64,000 bases of DNA from Mactromeris polynyma (Eukaryota > Mollusca > Bivalvia > Venerida > Mactridae): positions 25,858,619 through 25,922,618 of the forward strand of contig JASFXZ010000001.1 of assembly GCA_032209605.1 (NCBI GenBank), given 5' to 3'. The notes under the pieces are model-generated. The model was not told the origin of the DNA and ran no database searches. It saw nothing but the letters and a program-made list of their open reading frames with translations. The translations under genes were made by a program, and so were the position numbers. Shown in pieces: positions 24,901 through 34,201 of this stretch (position 1 is the first letter of the stretch; every line of letters starts with the position of its first letter).

Positions 24901-25869
24901 CTAATATCGTGTATGTCCTCCTTGGGCGCGAATGACGGCTAAACAACGTCGACGCATTGATGTCACATACCGGTGTATGTACTGTTGAGGGATATTGTTC
25001 CATTCCTGTATAATCTTCGCTCTCAACTCAGGAAGAGTGCGTGGTACCTTACCGTGTCTCCAGACTCGTCGACTCAGTTCATCCCAGATGTTCTCAATTA
25101 TGTTGAGATCGGGTGACTTAGGTGGAATATCCATTACGTTGATGTGATTGTTCTGCAGAAATGCAACAGTAGCTCTAGCGGTATAACAAGGCGCACCGTC
25201 ATGAAGTAACCGTAAACCGCGGTTGTTTCTCATCATAGGCAATACTTCAGGCTGAAGTATTTCATTCCTGTATCGAGCTGCATTTAAGTTGCCGTCGATT
25301 AAAACAATATTCGATTTATGGTGCATTGCCACTCCTGCCCAGGCCATTACCGATGCTCCACCGTACCTATCACGTTCGGTGACACAATTGTCATTAAAAC
25401 GCTCTCCCCTTTCTCTATACACTCGTGTTCTTCCATCATTTCCATGTGAACGAAACTTCTTTTCGTCTGTAAAAAGGACATGAGCCCATTCGGCCTGTGT
25501 AATGCGGTGATGACGACGCGCCCAACGATCTCTTAGGTTCTTATGCCTCGGAGTAAGAATGATACCATTGAATGGTCGTCTACAGCGCATATTGCCGATA
25601 GTCCGAAGACGATTACGAACAGTCCTGGCGCAGATGAAGCGACCGTGAGTTCCACGAGTTTCTCTTGCAGTTAGAGCAGCGGTGCGTCGTCTTTGTTGGC
25701 GATGAATTGGTAAAATTTGCCGATCTTGGGCGGCGCTTGTTACCCGACCGCGTGGACGACGAGGGAGGTTGTCAACAGTGCCCGTCAGTCTGAACTTTAT
25801 CATCAGTGCTCTGATTGTGTTACGATGGACACCCATTCGCCTCGCAACCTGCAAAATATATTTTGTCAT
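24901..25869 (-). CDS. Tc1/mariner-type transposase, probably N-terminally truncated
   Basis: A 322-codon open frame on the minus strand. Residues 5-90 carry helix-turn-helix DNA-binding signatures (VARRMGVHRNTIRALMIKF, then RRPRGR, typical of Tc1 proteins). The catalytic triad is visible as D135 (LFTDEKKF), D224 (LLHDGAPCYTA) and E259 (PDLNIIENIWDEL), a DD34E spacing. A usual Tc1 transposase is around 340 residues, so some 20-30 N-terminal residues seem missing. Upstream bases do not extend the frame convincingly. No terminal inverted repeats were found around it, so this is probably a recently decayed, immobile copy, although the frame has no internal stop. GC content is visibly higher than in the surroundings, suggesting a separate origin. 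Confidence 0.9.
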   Translation of the reverse strand: MTKYILQVARRMGVHRNTIRALMIKFRLTGTVDNLPRRPRGRVTSAAQDRQILPIHRQQRRRTAALTARETRGTHGRFICARTVRNRLRTIGNMRCRRPFNGIILTPRHKNLRDRWARRHHRITQAEWAHVLFTDEKKFRSHGNDGRTRVYRERGERFNDNCVTERDRYGGASVMAWAGVAMHHKSNIVLIDGNLNAARYRNEILQPEVLPMMRNNRGLRLLHDGAPCYTARATVAFLQNNHINVMDIPPKSPDLNIIENIWDELSRRVWRHGKVPRTLPELRAKIIQEWNNIPQQYIHRYVTSMRRRCLAVIRAQGGHTRY

Positions 25870-25962
25870 AGGCTCTATATCATGAACGTTTTAATTAGAT
25901 ACTGGTTAGTTACCGGGAAGCCGCGGTACAATGGTTAGTACATTGGTGAACCGGCCGGTATC

Positions 25963-26178
25963 GAGACTTTTCAACCCCAAGACTTTTCAACCCCAAGACT
26001 TTTCAACCCCAAGACTGTTCAACCCCTATGGTAAAATATCCAAGACTTTTCAACCCCACTGTCATTTTCGACCCCTAATTAGCCTAAGACTTTTCGACCC
26101 CTGTTAAAATCAAGACTTTTCAACCCCTAATAAACCAAGACTTTTCAACCCCTAATAAACCAAGACTTTTCAACCCCT
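25963..26178. repeat. Minisatellite arm, CAAGACTTTTCAACCCC (left)
   Basis: A 17-bp unit CAAGACTTTTCAACCCC recurs, first head to tail, then with spacer variants. The inverse motif forms the array at 33878-34201. Both are preceded on their outer side by a CGGCCGG-containing sequence, so the two arrays may be the inverted arms of one large foldback-like element. Confidence 0.85.
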
Positions 26179-26465
26179 CGAATATGTTTTTAATTGGACA
26201 GTTATCACATTTGTTACCTGGAAAAATGTTGACAATCACGTTGTTTAAGTTTAATTTTAAGTTTATTTACATTCCAAAATGAATACTAATAAAGATACAT
26301 ACACACAAAATACACACAGTCATTCTATCACATTTTATTTGGCCTAAAACTGCAGGTGGAATTTAATTAGTATTTAATTGATGATGTGATTTGTTATTCT
26401 AATTAAGTCTAATTACGCTGTCACTTACACTCAAAAATTATGTATTTATAATGTGCATGTGCATA
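26179..26465. other. Unannotated AT-rich stretch
   Basis: Nothing recognised. Confidence 0.5.
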
Positions 26466-26629
26466 CAGTAAAATTTCGATAATAAGACCACTCTTTGGTA
26501 CCATTGAAAACAGGTATTTATAGTGAGGTGGTCTTAATATTGAGGTTGAATAAACAGCAATACAGTGAAAATGTACTTGAACAAAATGTGTTATTTATAT
26601 TGAGGTGTTCTTCATGTCAGGTTTTACTG
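26466..26629. mobile_element. TA-flanked MITE, copy 2
   Basis: Begins CAGTAAAATTTCGATAATAA and ends GGTTTTACTG, with TA outside both ends (26464-26465 and 26630-26631). It shares GAGGTGGTCTTAATATTGAGG with copy 1. The element is 164 bp with no coding capacity. Confidence 0.85.
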
Positions 26630-27934
26630 TATATGTAAAAATTAAGCAAGGGGTGGAAAGAAACTAATGTCTCATTTTCTTTAACTGTCATTTATCAGGA
26701 ATATCAGATTTATCATTAAGTACATACTTGTTGTTAATTTAATCTGTTCTATTGAGAACGTCAACAACAAATACTTATGCTTTCACACATTCCAATAGAA
26801 ATATATTATTTATATACCAAACAATATATTCACATCGATTTACCATTGATACATATACATGTATGTTTGCCGATTATGCAATAAAGTTTGTTTGTTTGTT
26901 TGTTTGACATAATGATTTGTCAATACCCGAATGTTTTTTTATAGAACAGAACATATTTTTTATTTAGGATTTATATATACATAACTTAATTGCCTCCATT
27001 TTCTGGAGATTATGAATATATATACATACATAAAGGAAGAATAGTGAATATTATATACAGCATAGAGAAAGGAAAAAAGGATGAATACATAGCCAAGAGA
27101 ATAGAATAAAACATCAAGTCCCTTGCACGTAACTAGTCTCACATTATGCTAATATTTGACCTCACGGAGTATGTTTAGTTCAAACGAAACGAACATTTGA
27201 CACTATACATGTAAGGAAATGGTAATACGTATTATTGGTAAAGCAGTCTCAGGAATTTGCCGAGACTGATTTACCAATTCAAACTGGCACATAAATTGAC
27301 TCGGAAACACTTTACTTCACACTGGCACACTATTTATTCGCACTGTCACAATTACTTGCACGTACACTTAACCGTATATCTCGCCGATTTCACGCAGGAA
27401 ATCCTCGCATACAATGTCCCGTTCATCATATTTGTCCCAGAGTAGTTACGTAACACAGTCAACAAACATAACAATTACATTGTCTTTATTGGTATAGTCG
27501 ATCATTAATCATTGACCATTTGTTATATTAAAAAGCTGTTTATATTAATGATATTTGGTCGATTTTAATAATTGTATTTAACTAACTAGTCCTAATTTCT
27601 GAAAAATAAATATCAATAGTGTTTCTTTATTGGTACAGATAGACTGAGATATACCTGGTACATGTATATATATTTTCATTGACCACTTTGCTAATGTAAC
27701 ACAATTGTTTCACATTCATGAAAGCTCTTTGTAAACTAATATTTTTTTATTTCTTGTGCGACTTTCTCTACATTATATATTATATTTATTTGTTTCAACC
27801 TGTATTACTCTATCAAAATCGGTGATAAAAAAAAATATATCTTAATAATTATTATGGCATCTGCAATCTTAGGTACTATATGAAAAACATATATTAATTG
27901 ATAAAGGCATTTTAAGAAGGACCTACTGATATTA
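26630..27934. other. Region with retroelement tails, no gene
   Basis: GCAATAAAGTTTGTTTGTTTG at about 26878-26908 looks like a + strand non-LTR 3' tail with (GTTT)n. About 26941-27140 begins with AGAACAGAACATATTTTTTATTT, resembling the inverted 3' tail of the LINE at 27935 and so a short minus-strand remnant. The rest is unassigned. Confidence 0.5.
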
Positions 27935-28329
27935 CAGAACAGAACAGAATATTTATTTCGACGTGTACATTGTACATAGTCATCATTTACATATAAATAC
28001 ACAAAATAAACACACATTATTGTAATTATCTATAAGCATATACTATAAATCCAAATATATCAAAATTACATAATATACACAATACAAACACAAATATATA
28101 CACCATTTACATTCAAAGTTTCTTATAAATACAAATATAAATCAAAGGTCAAAGGTGATCAACACAAAACATTTTTTTAGAATTATGTTAAGTATAAAAT
28201 TATAAATAGAATTCTATGCATAAATACAAACTAAGCAACATTATTTAATAAACTGTTTCTCAACATCAAGGCTTTTTTACAATAAATTGCTAACGGAAGT
28301 AGAATGTTTTTATCCTGGCTTTTCAGTAG

Positions 28330-28632
28330 TTAAATAAATTTAAACATGTTTGGTCTTAAATAAAAATATTGATCAAGGTATTGTTTTCTTAAGTTATTAT
28401 ACAACGGACAGCTGATTATAAAATGATATTCATCTTCAATATCTATAGTATCACAAAAAATACATAGTCTTTCGTTTCTATCTATTCTATTTCTAGCGTA
28501 TCTTCCTGTTTGTATTTTAAGGCTATGTGCTGATATTCTTATTCTTGTGATAAAAAAGCGTAAATTGTTAGGTATAATATCGAGGTATTGTTCATAATTA
28601 AAATCTGATTTACAGTTATTGTACAATATCAT
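28330..28632 (-). pseudogene. LINE ORF2 C-terminal fragment
   Basis: It encodes a region with RTGRYARNRIDRN-like residues then CIFCDTIDIEDEYHFIISC, a CxxC...H...C arrangement typical of LINE C-terminal ends. It is separated from the preceding segment (28641-29345) by a frame break. The fragment at 59976-60185 is clearly homologous (CLCCNTHDIEDEYHFIC). Confidence 0.8.
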
Positions 28633-28640
28633 AACTGGAC

Positions 28641-29345
28641 TTATATTTTTCTAACATGCCAACACTGAACAAAACAGTCAATTAACCTCTGTTTAAAAAC
28701 ATATATAAAACAATTACCGTTAAACGTATCAGGTCGTTGCCATACATCGGCAAAACCATATTCACACAATAACTTTTTTACACTATACACCCAGTTGACT
28801 TTATTGTTTTCACAGTCATTTAATGATTGCAAGTATACATGTTTGATTATAGTATTATCAGTAGATAACACTTTAAACCAATATTTGATAATACGTACGT
28901 ATCTAGTAATGAACAAAGGATAACGACCTAACTCACCATAAATAGATGTAGAGCACGTGCTTTTTCGGACGTTCAAGATTTGCTTACAAAATTTTAAGTG
29001 TATACGTTCTATTTCTTTAGATTTGGTGAAGCCCCATATTTCAGATGCGTAATTTAAAATAGAACCAACAAAAGCATCAAATAATTGACATAGTAGCCGA
29101 GGCTTTAGATTAAATTTCTTACAATTGATAACTAAGACATTCAATGCTTTCAATCCTTTCCCTATAATGAATTCTTGATTTAAACTGAAGTTACCGGTAT
29201 AATTAAAGACAGAACCGAGGTAGTTGAAATTATCAACCACTTCTATATGTTCGCCATTATAATTCCAGGATTCATTATTTCTTAACCCCCCTCGTTTTCT
29301 AAACATTATTATTTTAGTTTTATTTATATTCACTTCCAAACCCAA
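28641..29345 (-). pseudogene. LINE reverse-transcriptase thumb and connection segment
   Basis: A 234-codon frame continuing the RT region: NINKTKIIMFRKRGG (the post-catalytic LxxNxxKTxxM/F block), FNYLGSVF and LLCQLFDAFVGSILNYASE, all standard in LINE reverse transcriptases after the catalytic box. It overlaps the preceding RT fragment in another frame, showing a frameshift. Confidence 0.85.
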
Positions 29346-29536
29346 GTATTACAGTAACTATAAAGCATATTCAATTTGTTCTGCAATTCCTCTGGTGTTT
29401 TTCCAAGTATTGCCATATCATCTGCGAATAATAATAAAATCAGAAGTATTTCATCAATAAATATTCCTGAATTACAATCACTTTGGAGGTAAAGTTCTAA
29501 ATCTTCTATAAATAATGAAAATAAAAGCGGTGACAA
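29330..29536 (-). pseudogene. LINE reverse-transcriptase catalytic box fragment
   Basis: Contains SPLLFSLFIEDLELYL followed by LLLFADDMAILG, the FADD catalytic motif. A frameshift separates it from the upstream palm and fingers piece at 29506-29967. The expected GVRQGD(N)LSPLLF block is damaged at the break. Confidence 0.85.
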
Positions 29537-29967
29537 TATTTCTCCTTGTCTGAATATTCATTACAATTTCTTACACAAGATTTTACCTTTTGATACATAT
29601 CACGAACAATTCTAAGCATTTTACCTTGGACACCAATATTAAACATTTTATACCATAGACCGTGCCTATATATTGAATCAAAACATTTCTTCATATCTAC
29701 AAATACACAATACAATCTCTTATTTTCATTCAAATGGTTTTGTACAATATTCAATAGTATAAATAGAGCGTCCAAAGTTGAACGACCTTTCCTAAACCCA
29801 AATTGAGCATCAGATATAACATTATTGTTTTCACAAAAGATCATGATACGTTTATTAAGAACTGATGTGAACAATTTTGATAAACAACTTACTAATGTGA
29901 TCCCTCTATAATTGTTCACATCACTTACATTACCTTTTTTATGAAGTGGAATAATTATACCTTCCAT
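29506..29967 (-). pseudogene. LINE reverse-transcriptase fingers and palm fragment
   Basis: Contains IIIPLHKKGNVSDVNNYRGI, SCLSKLFTSVLNKRI, DAQFGFRKGRSTLDALF and VFVDMKKCFDSI, the ordered RT motifs 1-4 including the first catalytic aspartate region. The frame ends shortly before the GxxQG motif. Confidence 0.9.
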
Positions 29968-30052
29968 CCACTTTTCAGGAAAATAACCAGAATCTAAAAC
30001 AGCGTTAAAATATCACATATATGACCAGCTAAAATATCAATAGTTTCGATTT

Positions 30053-30305
30053 TCAATACTCATTCATAATGCAATCTATACCTGTAGCCTTTTCATTCTT
30101 TAATTTTTTAACTGCCTCAAATATCTCGTCAATTGTGATCCGATTATCCAATTCGCTAAAAGCGCAATTGGAATTATCAAAATTATGCCGATTACAGAAA
30201 TCTTCAGCGTCACTGTTGTTGCAATTAAAAATATCGTTTCCTAATTCGGCAAAATATCTTTTAAAATCTGCTAAAGAAATATCGTTTTTACTGCCGGATT
30301 TTCGC
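30053..30305 (-). pseudogene. LINE linker between endonuclease and RT
   Basis: Encodes KRKSGSKNDISLADFKRYFA through ITIDEIFEAVKKLKNEKATG, the lead-in to the reverse transcriptase. Upstream it is split by the TTAA-flanked insertion; on the far side the frame resumes with residues fitting CKPKEFWKYFK, in phase once the insert is ignored. Confidence 0.75.
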
Positions 30306-30309
30306 TTAA

Positions 30310-30952
30310 AGGTGCTGAACTCCAGATTGAAAACAAATCGTCGTTTTTGCAATTCCGCAAAATATGTGTAGTTGTATCATCATACACGTAAATAAAAGCT
30401 GTAGATGGTGAATATTTGAATAATTTAAAGCAATTAGGCTAATTAAATCGCCGTCGTAATATCGAGCAATCGGAGTTTTCCAGTTTAAAAATACCGCGGA
30501 GTTCCCATCCAGCATGCACCTCACGAGTCACATGATCAATTTGCAAAATAAACATACACAATGGCGTGATCCACTACTGTCATCGAGGAGATAATTGTTC
30601 AGTGATTATTTATTTTCGTTGCGTGCAAATAAATAGTAAGTGACTTATAGCTACCTTGTTCACTGCATTTATTCTTTTCTTTGCGCTGATGAATTGTTTG
30701 AATGACAGAGACGTTCCGAATGTGCATGAGCTCAATGATTACGGTTCTATTTTTAGATTTATAGGGTAGACTAACCCTAGTAAAATTTTCGATGGAAAAA
30801 TACGAAAAACTACGCTATGACAATGTTTCGCAAGTAATGATGAATGAAAGTAATAATGTTTTAGAGCTTTACGTGCAACAATATCGAGATTTTGTAAATA
30901 TTTGACAATTTTCTTTTTTTTTGCTCGCTCGTCAATCTGGAGTTCAGCACCT
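30310..30952. mobile_element. TTAA-flanked MITE (piggyBac-like) inside the LINE
   Basis: Ends AGGTGCTGAACTCCAGATTG and the inverse CAATCTGGAGTTCAGCACCT form about 21-bp perfect inverted repeats. TTAA stands at 30306-30309 and 30953-30956. A TTAA duplication is the hallmark of piggyBac-type insertion. The 643-bp interior has no transposase. The LINE reading frame is continuous across the site if one TTAA and the element are removed. Confidence 0.88.
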
Positions 30953-31034
30953 TTAAAGTATTTCCAAAATTCTTTAGGTTTACATGTTTTTAATCTTTCG
31001 ACTTTTCAACTGATCGTAGTTTCGTTTCTTCCGT

Positions 31035-31985
31035 TTACTGACATATATCTTTATAAAGTTTTTTGAAATGACAAAATTGCTGCCTACTAAAATCGTTCTT
31101 TAAACGGTTGAACTGGCGCAACGAATCTAGATATATTCTCTTAGCTTCTATACATTCAATGTCAAACCATTCAGCATGATTGGACAACGGCTTATCATTA
31201 AAATGAACACTGTTTTTATTATTATGACAAGTGCGAGCAAATAATGGGTCAGCTATTTCCCGTATGATTGACGTAAAATCGTTCAACATTGAGTTTACTG
31301 ACGTTCTACTATTCAAACAAATATTTTCAGTAATGTTATTAAAGCTAGGTAATCTCGAAATGATACCTGCACGAAATGTATCTTTATATTTGTCATTCCA
31401 TTTATATTTCATGAAATCACTATCTACTTGATTATCAACAATGTTATGACAACAGATTGAAAATGACATAGGTGCATGGTCGCTAAATTCATTGAATGAA
31501 TTAATGCAAAAATCGATCAACAAGGAAAAACTACGTTCTTTTGTTAACAATAAATCAATCACGGATGCTCCATGCTTTGCAGCATATGTATACATTCCAA
31601 TGTTAAAATCTTGTCCAATCCGACCGTTACAAATTCTTTCACCTGAAGCTTTACACAAATCTAACAATTTGATCCCATAATTATTGCATACTTTATCTTG
31701 TGAGGCCCTGAACATGTATGAATCGGGAACATAGTCATCATTATCAATATGATTATCACATTTATCATAGACAATAAAATCATGTTTAACTCCTACTCTA
31801 CTATTCCAGTCTCCTACCAAAAATACAGAACCTAAGTGCTCAAAATCATATATATCAGATTGTATAATATCAAAGAGATCTACGTTAGAAACATTATACG
31901 CAGGGGATTCCTCACCCCAAATATATACACCACAAATATATATATCGGTTTCAGTATGAAAAAAGTTCGATCCAACTTTATCCAA
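31035..31985 (-). pseudogene. LINE apurinic/apyrimidinic-type endonuclease fragment
   Basis: A 316-codon frame with endonuclease motifs: LVGDWNSRVG, then SVIDLLLT and FSDHAPMSF (the SDH active-site box). Upstream, a different frame encodes KSGIDIVRSHLDTIIWIKL, so a frameshift lies near 31975 and the true N-terminus is lost around 32050. The predicted initiator is therefore not genuine. Confidence 0.85.
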
Positions 31986-32127
31986 ATAATTGTATCTAAA
32001 TGTGATCTAACAATATCAATTCCAGATTTAATACAATCCTTATAATATACTACATTCATATAAGTCTTAACGACTTATCCAATTTAAGACAATTGTGAGA
32101 ATAAACTGATTCATTCACATATACATA

Positions 32128-32215
32128 ACATAACATAACATATAGTTTATTGGCATAAAATATTACATAAATATAGCCAAACAAACAAATAAACAAATGT
32201 ACATGTATAATGTAT
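32128..32215 (-). mobile_element. Very short retroelement tail with 17-bp target duplication
   Basis: TCATTCACATATACATA occurs at 32111-32127 and 32216-32232. Between them lies 88 bp that on the minus strand ends with a (TTATG)n-like tail. This is the signature of a severely 5'-truncated LINE or SINE inserted by target-primed reverse transcription. Confidence 0.75.
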
Positions 32216-32253
32216 TCATTCACATATACATATAATAACAGTACCATTTCGTT

Positions 32254-32568
32254 GTTGTATATGCTTTTATTTATCGTCGCCACCGGTTTCCCACATGGGC
32301 GACGCCTCCGGAAGAATGTTAGTCATATTAGATTTGGAGGATAGTGCATGATACAGAAGATGCCCCAGTTCCAGAAACAACCCTGGTTCTTTTACGTGCT
32401 CGATGTAAAGCATCATACACGGGACCTCGGTTTTTAAAGTCTCGTCCGAAAGACTGTTAGTACGGTCAGTGATGGAGCGGGGAATCGAACCAGCGATCCC
32501 TGGATTACAAGTCCAGCGATCCCTGGATTACAAGTCCAGCGTTTTACCACTGGATCACTGATCCGCTA
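32254..32568 (-). mobile_element. tRNA-Thr-derived SINE, copy 2 (reverse)
   Basis: Inverse of the SINE at 16374-16664, from TAGCGGATCAGTG to a tail ending GATAAATAAAAGCATATAC. It carries a direct duplication of 23 bp covering the anticodon arm (32492-32514 and 32515-32537 approximately), absent from copy 1, which would wreck the tRNA fold but leave the A and B boxes. Confidence 0.9.
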
Positions 32569-33652
32569 CTTGTACCATTTCAAGGCATTTAGCGGGCATA
32601 TATCACCTTAAACACCGTACAATTGACAGTTTACGCATAATTAAAAGTGTGATGGTTACATCAATAGAACACAATTGCATTTGATCCAATAAACAAGTGC
32701 AACAAATAAAAACAAACAAACATTTAATTGTATTAAACAAATAATTTGCTAATTATTATGATGATCAAACAAAATATCATGACAAATTAAAGGAATGCAA
32801 TTTTCGAATTGCGAATTGTGATTTACAATAACATACATTTACTACTCTCTATACCTTTCGTCAGTTTAATGCACAAAATATATATACATGCATGTTTATG
32901 TTTCAAGTGGTGTAACATTACAAAAGGAAAAATGTTAATCTCGAGTACATTTAACAAATTTAACGCGCATACAGCTAAATAATGTCGTTTTTATTAAAGT
33001 TAAGGCATTCGTATTAATTACCCGTGAATATCAAATAAGTAGTTATGTTTCAAATTCAAATATCTCTTTCAGGGACATGATATGACGTATACCCATTGGT
33101 GACAAAAACATGCATCATTTGACGTGCACGCAACGGTCAAATATTTGCAATATCATTGTTTTATTTTCAAATAAAACCGACCATCTGTTCAGACGAGTTA
33201 TCACATATCCGTGTATATTTCTACGATACAATAACAGTAAATATCATATTGCACAGTGTGCATATACTACGCAAATGAGCGGAAAAACTTAACTGAAATC
33301 CATACGCTGCTTGTTTACAATTTACAAAACGAGTAATGATGAAAAATATTAACACTTTTGATGTATTAAATAAGAACCCTCATGAACACTGCAGCAAACA
33401 CAAGAATAAATATGGTAACATTTACCGTTAACATGCAAGTTACTTATATGACAGATTTACTAAGCATGTTCAGCAAAATTCTTCAAACGTACATATCCAA
33501 TCTCAAATGATTCATGTTTCAGACCTTATCAACACATTTTCAGTTTACACAGGAACTTTTAACAATTATATTTATCTTTGCACGAGGAGCTCAGTCCTTT
33601 ATCAATCAAAATGTATTAAATTCCGTACACTTGATTGCAATCCGAGTCAGAG
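32569..33652. other. Unannotated AT-rich stretch
   Basis: No gene or repeat recognised. Confidence 0.5.
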
Positions 33653-33660
33653 AGATTGAA

Positions 33661-33689
33661 CCTGGGACCAACATGTATATATTGGTCCC
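33661..33689. mobile_element. 29-bp palindromic micro-insertion (putative)
   Basis: CCTGGGACCAACATG and its near-inverse ending TATTGGTCCC form a compact palindrome. AGATTGAA (33653-33660) and AGATTAAA (33690-33697) flank it, an 8-bp direct repeat with one mismatch. Its core resembles the palindromes at 61174 and 19309. There is no empty site here, so it is less certain. Confidence 0.55.
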
Positions 33690-33877
33690 AGATTAAACGG
33701 ACTCGCTGAACGCCTGTATACTGAATGACGTCAGAGACTTGTTTATGTGATTACGTCATTAAATATATTTATCGATGAATATCCTTTATTTACGAATTAC
33801 AGTTACGCATGAAATAAGTGAGTTGTTAGATACTAGTATGTTTAATAAAATAGAAAATGACAAAAAAGAAAAAGAAA

Positions 33878-34201
33878 TAGGGGTTGAAAAGTCTTCAAAG
33901 TAGGGGTTGAAAAGTCTTCAAAGTAGGGGTTGAAAAGTCATCAAAGTAGGGGTTGAAAAGTCTTCAAAGTAGGGGTTGAAAAAGATAAATGTAGGGTTTG
34001 AAAAAGATAAATGTAGGGGTTGAAAAGTCTTCAAAGTAGGGGTTGAAGATAAATGTAGGGGTTGAAAATATTCAAACTAGGGGTTGAAAAGTCTCAACAG
34101 GTAGGGGTTGAAAGTCTTGAAATCAGGGGTTGAAAAGTCCTGGGGTTGAAAAGTCTTCATTTGAAAAGTGGGGTTGAAAAGTCTTGGGGTTGAAAAGTCT
34201 G
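33878..34201. repeat. Minisatellite arm, AGGGGTTGAAAAGTCTTCAAAGT (right)
   Basis: About a 23-bp unit with core GGGGTTGAAAAGTCTT, the inverse of the 25963-26178 motif. Units become shorter toward the right, ending GGGGTTGAAAAGTCT next to AACCGGCCG. Confidence 0.85.

Larger units (their letters stand above)
27935..32055 (-). mobile_element. Decayed, 5'-truncated non-LTR retrotransposon (LINE)
   Basis: Read on the minus strand, the order is apurinic endonuclease, linker, reverse transcriptase, C-terminal zinc-knuckle-like region, then a 3' UTR ending near 27935 at a repeated AGAACAGA motif (TCTGTTCTGT on the coding strand). Frameshifts split the ORF, the endonuclease N-terminus is missing, and a TTAA-flanked element interrupts the linker. 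No RNase H domain was seen. A related short remnant lies at 59612-60235. Clade not assigned. Confidence 0.85.
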
